From: Plotosus lineatus
Lineage: Eukaryota > Chordata > Actinopteri > Siluriformes > Plotosidae
Length of the DNA: 64,000 bases
Direction of reading: 5' to 3'
Assembly (NCBI GenBank): GCA_024760905.1
Contig: CM045729.1
Span: 48,218,580 to 48,282,579, forward strand
In this document: positions 10,500-35,346 of the stretch, in pieces
How the letters are laid out: each line of letters begins with the position of its first letter
How positions within the stretch are numbered: the stretch's first letter is position 1
Program-made: the position numbers and the translations under genes
Notes under the pieces: model-generated
Databases searched by the model: none
Seen by the model: only the letters and a program-made list of their open reading frames with translations
What the model was told of the DNA's origin: nothing

Positions 10500-11390
10500 G
10501 ACACATTGGGAGCTGCTCAACAGACGAAGTAAGTTAAAGAATGCATACATTATTTAAAATATTCTGATTAGTCTCACAGACTTTTTCATGTACATAACGA
10601 TAGTACTGTAATTGTTTCTTCAGTATTTCTCAGTTTTTATTTTTTATTCTCCCGTTAGAAGAGAAATGAAACTTCAAGGTGATTCAGGACTGGATGGGTC
10701 CACTTCAATTAAATAATAATAATTATTATCACTCATGCTCATCATAATCAATATGTTGTGAGAATTAGGAGGTATGCAGGCAACCTTCCATTGAGTTGCC
10801 ATAAAATTAACAGATTCCCAAAGACATGGCATCAAAATTAAACATCTTTCATTTCACCTGATTTAGTTTTATTTTATTTTCTGAACTGAAACCCTGTTGA
10901 ATCCCATCACATCCGACTCTGTGCCAAGGAGGGGTACACATTGAACAGCACACCAGACCATCGCAGGGCCAAAGCACATAAACCCATTCACATTTATGTC
11001 AAATGGACTGTCCAGTTAGCTTGAAGTACCGGACTGTAGGAGGACACTGGAGTACTCTGACTAAACCCAAGCAAGCAAGAGGCTTGAACCCAGGACCTTC
11101 TCGCCACCATGCCAACCTGTTAGACGACATCTTTAAGACATTCTTATGTATTTTATCTACAAACTTGAATATAGCATCCCTGTAAAAAGATTTAGGTCAC
11201 ATGACCTTAAGTAGATAATTACATGTATGATACATAGACTTTCCGCAGTCAAAGATGAACTGGTACAGACGTTTGATGGTGACCCAGTGACTATAAATAT
11301 AAACCTGAGAGGAACTTTACTCTTTTAACAGTGAAATTATTAATGTAATCATGTAAGTGTTATATATTTCTGTGGCATGTTTTTCATTGG
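10500..11390. other. Mostly unannotated; degraded SINE-B tail in the middle
   Basis: 10885-11130 shows faint minus-strand SINE-B/tail-2 sequence (TTTTCTGAACTG near 10878, GAACCCAGGACCTTC near 11087). The remainder has no recognisable feature. A non-coding first exon of steap3 might lie here but cannot be seen. Confidence 0.35.
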
Positions 11391-11394
11391 CAGT

Positions 11395-11725
11395 ACAACT
11401 TTTATCTCACAACAAGAAGGTTTCGGGTTTGATTCCTGAGCTCAGACGTTTCTGTGTGCAGTTTGCATGTTCTCCCACTGCTTGTGTTTGTTTCCTCTGG
11501 GTACTCCGCTTTCCTCCCACTGGCTAAAAACATGCACAGTAAGTTAAATGGTGGATCTAGATTGCCCCTAGGTGTGTGTGAGAAAGAGAGTATGAATAGT
11601 TGTATGGGTTTTGGCTCTGCTGTTCAAGGTGTACCATGGCTTCACCCCAAGTCAGCTGAGATGGATGCCAGCCTCCACAATTAGCCCTAATTAGGATTAA
11701 GCAGCTTAGAAAATGAATGAATTAA
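11395..11725 (+). mobile_element. SINE-B, plus strand
   Basis: A tRNA-like head remnant (ACAAGAAGGTTTCGGGTTTGA, then TTCC) is followed by the SINE-B body (CAGTTTGCATGTTCTCCCAC, CTCCGCTTTCCTCCCAC, ATGCACAGTAAGTTAAATGG). The tail reads GATGGATGCCAGCCTCCA, then CCTAATTAGGATTAAGCAGC and AAATGAATGAATT. The tail is the same module used by the tail-2 SINE-A copies. It ends about 110 bp before the steap3 start codon. Confidence 0.75.
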
Positions 11726-11833
11726 TTTTGTTCATTGAAAATTTGATAGATTATTTGATAGTTATTACTGTAAATGCAAAAATACCAGCAAATTTAATTT
11801 TAAGGCCTATCTCCATTCACAGGAAGAGTAATT

Positions 11834-20192
<8,359 letters not shown>

Positions 20193-20560
20193 CTGGGACA
20201 GACAAGTGAAGATGTGTCTGATGACACATTTAATGGTTTGAAAAAATGCATTTTTGAGTTTATGTAGCATATAATATAATATTAATTAAGTTTACATGTA
20301 GCACTTGCACAAGGATAACACATTTTGCAATGGGGCAACAAGAATGATGCTGGGGGTTTTTTTCTGAACAATTCAGGAAGTTGAATAGTCCAGTGATGGG
20401 CTTTCTCAACCTTAAAGAGTCAGAAAACAGTCAGCACTACATAACTTCCCAATCTATGAATGGACTTAATTTAGAATTTAATTTTGCAATTATATTAAAT
20501 GCAACATGCCATTATACCACAGACACTTGTCAAAGAATACAACATTACAACTAGGCCATA
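20193..20560 (+). other. steap3 3' untranslated region (probable)
   Basis: Sequence after the TAG is AT-rich with no canonical AATAAA before the (AAT)n repeat. An ATTAAA at 20494-20499 could serve as the poly(A) signal. Confidence 0.4.
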
Positions 20561-20563
20561 GAA

Positions 20564-20568
20564 GTAAG

Positions 20569-20607
<39 letters not shown>

Positions 20608-20957
20608 GTAATATATTACATTATCCTCATACATTATCCTCGGTACCCTTGGTTTGGTGCTTCCTGATCTACTGGCACAGATCAAGAGAGTACCCAGGTT
20701 TGCTACCGGGAACACAGCTCTTGTAACAGTCTGGGCAATGCAGAAGGCTGCAGTGTTGAGGGGTCTCCATGTTCTCCGCAAAGTTCTTGGTGGGATCAAC
20801 TAGGCAGTGCTTCCTGGGAGAAGTCTCATTCGCTGCCTGGACTGTGTGTAGAGAGCGTGAAGGCCCCGAGCTAATGATGAGCCTCACAAGCCTGATGTGC
20901 CAGGATCACTTAATCCCTTTCTGCTGCATATTATTTTTTTAAAACTATAATAATAAC

Positions 20958-21000
<43 letters not shown>
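20564..21000. repeat. Two (AAT)n arrays flanking a ~330-bp segment
   Basis: (AAT)n runs at 20568-20606 and about 20952-20998 bracket a higher-GC segment (20640-20920) that differs in composition from its surroundings. It may be an insertion into a repeat or a transposed unit. I do not recognise it. Confidence 0.5.
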
Positions 21001-21009
21001 GCATAAATA

Positions 21010-22190
21010 AACCAAGTGTGGTCACAAACCTTTTGAAATGGTTCCAAATGCATACCAGTTGCTAATCAGAGAGCACAGTATTTTTTCAGTTTTTTTGACA
21101 TTTTGAAAGGGACATTCCCCTTACTCAGCATAATTATACAACGCTTGCGTAGATTCCTGATCAGTTCAGTCACTGCACTGAAGTACTAAAGCTATTAAAG
21201 TATTGCTTCATGAATTGACATCCTCTCGGAAATTGGCATGTTGTAACTAGATATAGTTGGCTGTAATTTAACACCTATACCCATATTAACAGCCTCTGTC
21301 AGCTGTTCCACTGGCCAATATCCTGTTATTAAAAACTTACCCCCTGTTGGCCCACAGTAAACGTTTTAAGAGTAAGACTAAACTATAATCACCAACTCAT
21401 AATAACATCTGACAATTCCCCTGCTAAGCCAAATCTTATCAGAGCAATTAAAAACATCCTTTTTTTTTTTAGTTAGAATTAACTTCGGTGGCTATACGAG
21501 GGAACAGAATATGCTGTCTATCCCTTAGAGTGAGACTAACCACTCCAAACCTTAGTCATGTTTACTGAAATAACAAAATATTTAATATGAAATGTCGTTG
21601 CAGGTCTTTTTAATTTTGGCTGTCACTGTAAAATGCAAGTACAGATTCTGCAAGTAAATTAGAATTATGTCACGTTAGACACTTTCATAAGGTAAATGTC
21701 ATAAATTTTCAAATAGCTTTGGAATGTGAATTAAGTCCAGAAACATGGTGCCACTCTCACTCCGTCTCTACTCATATTGCTTATAAGGATGGAAAACTAC
21801 ACTAATCCATTTGCAATTTTCATATTTTCTAGACATTGTTAAGGAAATGAACAGAGACTGGATATTATAATATATGTAACCTGGACAAATATTTTTATGC
21901 TCTTGCATACACCATACAATATGATATTCACTTTGGTACTGAGCGTGGTAAAACTAGCTTTGTAATGCTCCAACTCTGCGATTACACTGGAGCATGGTGC
22001 CCACAATCTCCTGGATTCAAAAAACATGGATCTCCAGAAATTATGAGCATGCGTGAAGCACTATTGGGGTATATAAAAATGAAGCAGGGTGCATCCAAGA
22101 ACCAAAACTTGAAAGAATCATCTTTCCAGGTTCATCAAGATCTTCTACGATGGAACATCAAGGTCTGTTGAGCTCTTGTGTGGCAGCCCA
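21010..22190. other. No recognisable feature
   Basis: Intergenic sequence between the convergent genes steap3 and c2orf76. Short open frames have no identifiable domain. Confidence 0.45.
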
Positions 22191-22196
22191 CTGCTC

Positions 22197-22228
22197 TGTG
22201 TGTGTGTGTGTGTGTGTGCGCGCGCGCG
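22197..22228. repeat. (GT)n(GC)n alternating purine-pyrimidine tract
   Basis: GT units pass into GCGCGCGC, a sequence class able to adopt Z-DNA. Confidence 0.8.
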
Positions 22229-22750
22229 TTCATTTTCGATGGATTAATTTCAGAAGTTAAAGATTCCCTTGAGGAAATAAAATACAATACAAAATAAAAT
22301 AATATTAGCGGAAGAATATTTGAGTCATCACAACTACACAAGATCCTTCCTGATCTTCCATAATTCGATCCCATGACCCCCAAAACTCATCTCTCAAATT
22401 GTGGAGATCACAGGAATTGTGCCCCAGTGCAAACCCAGGATAAAGAAAAACAAACAAACAAACAAACAAACAGATAATTAATTTTCATGAGTTTTATTTG
22501 ATCAACACAATTTAGTCACATGCAACACTGATTCCTTATTAAAAGAAAATGGTTGTCTTAAAATATTGACAGATATGAATGTATTCAATCCAATTCCTTG
22601 CTGATGTCAATGTATGTCAGTGGATGCATTTTTTTTTTTTTGACAAACTGTGAGCTACCCCCAAAAAATTGAAAATTGAAAAAGAAATTTCCTTTATTAC
22701 ACTTATGTAACCTTAATCCGTGTCTGTCTAAAATAAAGTCTGCTGACAAA

Positions 22751-22756
22751 TTTATT
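22751..22756 (-). terminator. Poly(A) signal of c2orf76 (putative)
   Basis: AATAAA on the minus strand, about 145 nt downstream of the c2orf76 stop codon. Another lies nearby at about 22694. Confidence 0.45.
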
Positions 22757-22900
22757 GTTTCACTGACTTAAAGGAACTGTATTAAAATTCAAACACTATT
22801 TCTGGTCTGGCTCTTCCTGGAAAACAAAAGGCAGGCACGAAGCTGTTCAGGACATAGCACTGCCTCCTCCAAATAAAAACACAGATGTTCATTTCCACTC

Positions 22901-29728
<6,828 letters not shown>

Positions 29729-29795
29729 TCAGCTCGCAGGTTTTAAAAATAAATTACAGTATTATTGCCACTGTTTCTGCTACTAAAGTTTCCTC

Positions 29796-29803
29796 ACTTC
29801 CGG
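29796..29803. promoter_or_regulatory. ETS/GABP-type site in the c2orf76 promoter
   Basis: ACTTCCGG (CCGGAAGT on the minus strand) lies 80 nt upstream of the c2orf76 ATG. Such sites are common in TATA-less housekeeping promoters. The assignment is by motif and position only. Confidence 0.45.
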
Positions 29804-29959
29804 CTTCAACGTTTGGCCCTCACCGGAATTAAAATACCATCCTGAGAACGAATTACATTAGCATGCTCCAGTCTGGTCTGGTACCTTCTAACTGCATGTT
29901 ATTATAGAGTTTGGATTATTTCAGACTGAACTAGTTGCACCCAGAGCAAACCACTGATT

Positions 29960-30155
29960 CACAAGGCCAAAGAAATCGCCCACAGGCAAAATCCTCAAAG
30001 CTCAACTGGTTGAGAGTTGACGCCTTGGTTGAAGCAATCACAAGGCTAAAGCAATCGCACACATGCAAAATTCATCCACTCAACTCGGTGAAGCAATTAC
30101 AAGGCTAAAGCAATCGCACACAGGCAAAATCGATCCACCCAACTGCAGTTGTGTA
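29960..30155. repeat. Degenerate minisatellite, about three units
   Basis: The motif ACAAGGCTAAAGCAATCGCACACAG (or close variants) followed by GCAAAATC...CAACT recurs at about 29961, 30040 and 30100. Unit lengths are roughly 79 and 60 bp. Confidence 0.65.
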
Positions 30156-30189
30156 TAGTATTGAATGATAATGATTTCCTTACTCATTT

Positions 30190-30515
30190 GGCAAACCGCT
30201 TAATCCTAATAAGGTTCGGAGACGTTAGAGCCTCTCTCAGTCGACAGTGGGCGAAGTCAGATCATCGCAGTGACATCACATAAGCACAGTTATTCACATT
30301 CACTCCAATTGATCAATTGATAATATTCAATGAGCCAAATGTGCATGCCTTGGGACTATGGAAGGAAACCAGAGTATCCAAAAGAAACCTGCACAAGCAC
30401 AGAAAGAACGTGTAAACCCCACAGAGAAACACCTGAGCCTGGGATTTGAACCCAGGATCCTCTTGATGTGAGATGGTTGTGCTAACTTTTACACCACCAT
30501 GCTAATGGTTTACCT
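30190..30515 (-). mobile_element. SINE-B, full length, minus strand
   Basis: The minus strand has head GTGGTGTAAAAGTTAGCACA, B box GGGTTCAAATCC, body TGCTTGTGCAGGTTTCTTTT and CTATTAGGATTAAGCGGTTT tail sequence near 30195. Confidence 0.7.
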
Positions 30516-30944
30516 GGGTTTACCTGGGTCCGAGCCGTTTAACAAGTCCGTAACAGACTCTTCAGGGCCCTTCTTGTCCTTAAGTTGTTCAAATTTTCCT
30601 TCAGTCTTTGGTGCAATATATGGTGATGCTTCTCCCATTCTTGTACATGTGGTGCATTGTAACTTGCAAAACTTGAATCCAAATTGATATTTTTGTGCTC
30701 ATGTGTGAAGTGCAGCCAATAACAAATTTCTTCTCAAGTAAATGATTCGTCATTCTTTGTGCAACTTAATACTATGTATCCGCAAAGCTATTTAGAAAAA
30801 TTCCCATCCCCTGTAATCAATATTTGTTTCTGAGATAAAATTACGTGATCAAAACTGACCGAAATCCAAAATTTCATAAAACTATTGCCAGACTACTATT
30901 TTCTTTTCTTTTCTATCCTGACTCAATTATCTAATATGGTGAAT

Positions 30945-31120
30945 CAACAGCCAAGCTCACATTCATCATGGACAACAGCTCTCACCCACTGCACCAGACT
31001 GTAGAGAAGCTGAGCAGCTCCTTCAGTGGACGACTGAGACATCCTCAGTGCAGGAAAGAGAGCTACCGCAGGTCTTTCATCCGCACTGCTGTCAGACTGT
31101 ACAACGCCACTTTGTAACTG
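30945..31120 (+). mobile_element. LINE ORF2 C-terminal fragment
   Basis: The plus strand reads MDNSSHPLHQTVEKLSSSFS, then GRLRHPQC and SYRRSFIRTAVRLYNATL followed by a stop. This matches the C-terminus of a common fish non-LTR ORF2 type (DNPSHPLH...RYRRSFLPAAVRLYN). Only the last ~50 residues remain. Confidence 0.7.
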
Positions 31121-31293
31121 TCTGTGAAAAAAAAAACGGTTATGTGCAACCCCCCCGTGCATTTTAATCAACCACATCTACCCCACTGACTGTGAACCAT
31201 ATCAATCCATCTACTCTGCCCTCAGATACATGTACACTTGTATATCAGCCATACATATATACACACACACATGAACACTTGTATATCATACAT

Positions 31294-31326
<33 letters not shown>

Positions 31327-31451
31327 TATATATATTATTTTATATATATATATATTATATTTTATTGTTCTGTTCTAATTAACTCAAGGATGTTACACGT
31401 TTCTAAGCTATTTTGCACCCCCTACTGACGGTACTTCAAGAATGCAGCCGT

Positions 31452-31474
31452 GGGGGGGGGGGGGGGGGGGGGGG
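31452..31474 (+). repeat. Poly(G) run, 23 G
   Basis: A homopolymer G expansion in the 5' region of LINE copy B. The sister copy at 44065 has only GAGGGGGGGGC at this place. Confidence 0.9.
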
Positions 31475-31718
31475 CAGAAACCAGTGTCTCTTCCTCATGC
31501 CGGGTTGCATCAGGAAGGGCATCTGGCGTAAAACAAATGCCAAATAAAAAATGCGAGTCAAAACAAAGAATGTCATACCGAATTGGTCGAGGCCTGGGTT
31601 AACAACGACCGCCATCAATGCTGTTAACCAACAGGGTGCTGGTGGAAATTGGACGACTGTTGGTTGAAGAAGGAGAGGCGGGAGGCGTGTCCGTAGGCAG
31701 AGAAAGAAGAGGAAAAGC

Positions 31719-32636
31719 ATGAGTCTAGGACTGAGAGTAGGGACTTTGAATGTTGGAACTATGGCAGGAAAAGGTAGAGAGTTGGCTGACATGATGCAGA
31801 GGAGGGTGGACATACTGTGTGTTCAGGAGACCAGGTGGAAAGGTAGCAAAGCTAGAAGCTTAGGAGCAGGGTTTAAGCTGTTTTTTCATGGTGTGGATGG
31901 GAGGAGAAATGGAGTTGGAGTCATCTTGAAGGAGGAGTTTGTCAGAAATTTTCTAGAAGTGAAAGTGTCAGACAGAGTGATGAGTCTCAAGTTAGAAATT
32001 GAAGGCGTGATGTTCAATGTTGTTAGTACTGATGCCTCACAGGCAGGATGTGAGCTAGAAGAGAAGGAGAGATTCTGGAGTGAGTTAGATGAAGTGATGC
32101 AGAGTACCCCCAGAGGTGAAAGAGTGGTCATTGGAGCAGACATCAATGGACATATTGGTGCAGGAAACAGAGGGGACGAGGAAGTGATGGGCAGGTTTGG
32201 TATCCAGGACAGGAACGCAGAAGGACAGATGTTGGTAGATTTTGCAAAAAGGATGGAAATGGCTGTGGTGAATACTTTCTTCCAGAAGAGACAGGAGCAT
32301 AGGGTGACTTATAAAAGCCGAGGTAGGAGCACACAAGTAGACTACATCTTGTGTAGGCTATGTAATTTGAAGGAAGTCAGCGACTGCAAAGTAGTAGTGG
32401 GCGAAAGTGTTGCCAAACAGCATAGGATGGTGGTGTGCAGGATGACGCTGATGGTGAGGAAGGTGAAGAAGGCAATGTCAGAGCAGAAGACAAAGTGGTG
32501 GAAGCTGAAAAAGGAAGAGTGTCGGGTTGTCTTCAAGGAGGAGTTGAAACAGAATTTGGGTGGTCAGGAAGTGCTTCCAGATGACTGGACAACTACAACT
32601 AATGTGATCAGGGAGACAGGTAGGAGTGTCATCTGA
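31719..32636 (+). pseudogene. LINE copy B, APE-type endonuclease region
   Basis: The 305-codon frame contains the apurinic-like endonuclease blocks: LNVGTMAGK (first Asn), VDILCVQETRWKG (catalytic Glu), RNGVGVILKEEF, VVIGADINGHIGAG (Asp/Asn pair) and YKSRGRSTQVDYILC. The expected S-A-Y-A-P motif reads VVSTDASQAG here, a substitution relative to VVSAYAPQ in copies C and D. The frame then shifts into the linker to the reverse transcriptase. Confidence 0.85.
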
Positions 32637-32916
32637 AAGGAGAGTAGATAAGGAGACTTGGTGGTGGGATGAGGAAGTGCAGGAGTGTGTAAAAAGGAAG
32701 AGGTTAGCTAAGAAGAAGTGGGACATTGAGAGGACCGAAGAGAGTAAACAGGAGTACAGAGAGACACAGCGTAAGGCGAAGGTAGCGGTGTCAAAGGCTA
32801 AACAGAAGGCGTATGATGACTTGTATGCTCGGTGGGAAAGTAAAGAGGGAGAAAATGATCTATACAGGTTGGCACAGCAGAGAAATAGAGATGGGAAGGA
32901 CGTGCAGCAAGTTTGA

Positions 32917-34026
32917 GTGATTAAGGACAGAGAGGGAAATGTATCGACTGATGACAGAAGTGTGCTGGGAAGATGGAAAGAGTACTTTGAAGAGCTGATG
33001 AATGAGGAAAATGAGAGAGAGAAAAAAGTAGAAGAGGTGACCGTTGAGGACCAGGAAGTAGCAAAGATTAGTAAGGGTGAAGTGAGGAGGGCATTGAAGA
33101 GGATGAAGAGTGGAAAGGCAGTTGGTCCTGATGACATACCGGTGGAGGTATGGAAGTGTCTTGGAGAGGTAGCAGTAGATTTCCTGACAAGAACATTCAA
33201 CAAGGTCTTAGAGAGTGAGAGGATGCCAGAGGAATTGAGGAGAAGTGTGATGGTGCCCATTTTTAAGAACAAGGGAGACGTGCAGAGTTGTGGCAACTAC
33301 AGAGGGATAAAGTTGATGAGCCATATGATGAAGTTATGGGAAAGAATAGTAGAAGCTAGACTCAGGGCAGAGGTCAGCATTTCTGAACTACAGTTTGGTT
33401 TCATGCCAAGAAAGAGCACCACAGATGCAGTGTTTGCCTTGAGGATGTTAATAGAGAAGTACAGAGAAGGTCAGACGGAGCTGCATTGTGCCTTTGTGGA
33501 TCTGGAGAAAGCATATGACAGGGTGCCGAGAGAGGAACTGTGGTATTGCATGAGGAAGTCTGGAGTGGCAGAGAAGTATGTTTGAGTGGTGCAGGACATG
33601 TATGAGAGATGTAAGACAGTGGTGAGGTGTGCTGTCGGTGTGACAGAAGAGTTCAAGGTGAAGGTAGGACTGCATCAAGGGTCAGCTCTGAGCCCCTTCT
33701 TGTTTGCTATGGTGATGGACAGGCTGACAGACGAGGTTAGACAAGATTCCCCATGGACTATGATGTTTGCAGATGACATTGTGATCTGCAGTGAGAGCAG
33801 AGAACAAGTGCAGGAAAATCTAGAGAGGTGGAGGTATGCCCTGGAAAGGAGGAGAATGAAGGTTAGCCTCAGTAAGACAGAATACATGTGTATGAATGAC
33901 AAGGACCCAAGAGGAACGGTGAGGTTACAGGGAGCAGAGATAAAGAAGGTGGAGGACTTTAAGTACTTAGGCTCATCAATCCAGAGCAGTGGAGAGTGTG
34001 GAAAAGAGGTGAAGAAGCATGTGTAG
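32917..34026 (+). pseudogene. LINE copy B, reverse transcriptase region with two stops
   Basis: Two joined frames (32917-33585 and 33586-34026), separated only by a TGA at 33583, carry RT motifs in order: KSGKAVGPDDIPVEVWK, NYRGIKLMSHMMKLWERIVE, QFGFMPRKSTTDAVFALR, FVDLEKAYDRVPREELW, GLHQGSALSPFLFAMVMDR and MMFADDIVICSESREQ. The same position in copy C is AGA (Arg), so the stop is a private mutation. A TAG at about 34024 ends it. Confidence 0.85.
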
Positions 34027-34559
34027 GCATGTTGAAATGGTTGGAGAAAAGTGTCCGGTGTGATGTGTGATAGGAGGGTATCGGTAAGAATGAAAGGAAA
34101 AGTGTCCAAGACCGTGTTGAGGCCAGCGATGTTGTATGGTTTAGAAACAGTGGTACTGGGGAAAAGACAGAGCTGGAGGTAAGAGAGGTGAAAATGTTGA
34201 GGTTCTCTTTGGGAGTAACGAGGATGGATAGGATCAGGAATGAGCACATCAGAGGGACAGCACATGTAAGATGTTTTGGAGACAGTGTCAGAGAGGCTAG
34301 ATTGAGATGGTTTGGACATGTACAGAGGAGGGATAGTGAGTATATTGGTAGTAGGATGCTGAGGTTGGAGCTACCAGGCAGAAGGCTTAGAGGAAGACCG
34401 AAGAGACGATTCATGGATGTGGTGAAGGAGGACATGAAGGTAATTGGTGTAAGAGAAGAAAATGCAAAAGATAGGGTGAGATGGAGGCAGATGATTCCCT
34501 GTGGCGACCCCTGAAGGGAAAAGCCGAAAGGAAAAGAAGAAGACTGACGGTACTTCAAG

Positions 34560-35080
34560 AGTGTAACAGTGAATTTCTCCATTGTGAGATTAATAAAGCT
34601 GTATCTTAATAATACTAATTGTTTTTTTTTTTTTTAAAGATGATCTGTTAAATACAAGCATAAAGCAAAACTTACATTTAATTAATTTGTATTTTAGGCC
34701 TAATAAATCCAAACATTTACCTTTTGCTCTTTATAAGAAAAATAGTAATAATATGGACCTTTATATTTTGGTTTATGCCATGACTAACTTACTGTACCTT
34801 ATCCAGTTTATCACACTACTGCTTACTAAAGAAATGAAGAATCTACTAATTAAAACTATTGTTTTAAAATTAATGCCCGAATTAAAATGATTACATTTCT
34901 TCTGTTAATAGCATCTGGATTGTTATCTTATATTATATACTAGTAATATGATGTAATTCAGATGTGCTTTAAGCCTATATCAGGTGCATTACAGTGTAGT
35001 TTACGACTAAATTTAATCATAAAATAACACTTTGAGTACAATGTTTATACTCTGTTAAAGTTATTAAACCCCTTACAGAT
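34560..35080. other. No recognisable feature
   Basis: AT-rich sequence upstream of the dbi promoter. A poly(T) run is at 34621-34636 and nothing else is identifiable. Confidence 0.5.
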
Positions 35081-35224
35081 GTGTACGTCTGCGTGAGAGT
35101 GACCTATGCCCCATTTAGCAGACTTCCAGAGTGTGGTAAGTTAACGCCACTCATTCCGACAGCCAGCTCGTTGCTCGGTATTACAAACAGGATTGGTGTA
35201 TTTTGATCGTGCATGCTGAATCAG

Positions 35225-35245
35225 CCAATAGTATGAGAGGGCGGG
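35225..35245 (+). promoter_or_regulatory. dbi proximal promoter: CCAAT and GC box
   Basis: A CCAAT at 35225-35229 and GGGCGGG at 35239-35245 lie about 100-120 bp upstream of the dbi start codon, with no TATA box. This fits a housekeeping-type promoter (NF-Y plus Sp1), as known for mammalian DBI. Confidence 0.55.
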
Positions 35246-35346
35246 ACATATGGCACCCTCATTGCGTGCATATGTGAGGGAGGACTGTACTCAGTACAGT
35301 ACACTGTGACCGGCGACTGTTAGCAAGCAGAGCAACTGCAAACATC

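Larger units (their letters stand above)
31442..34542 (+). mobile_element. RTE-like LINE, copy B, full length with 18-bp target-site duplication
   Basis: The duplication ACTGACGGTACTTCAAGA flanks it (31424-31441 and 34543-34560). It runs from ATGCAGCCG with a 23-G run to the 3' end CTGTGGCGACCCCTGAAGGG ... GAAAAGAAGAAG. The first part encodes an APE-type endonuclease (VGTLNVGTMAGKGRELADMM, CVQETRWKG, VIGADINGHIGAG). The second part is an RTE-like reverse transcriptase (NYRGIKLMSH, FGFMPRKSTTDAVFALR, CAFVDLEKAYDR, MMFADDIVICSE). Stops at 32914 and 33583, a frame break near 32626 and a stop near 34024 inactivate it. It lies between the divergent genes c2orf76 and dbi. Confidence 0.92.
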
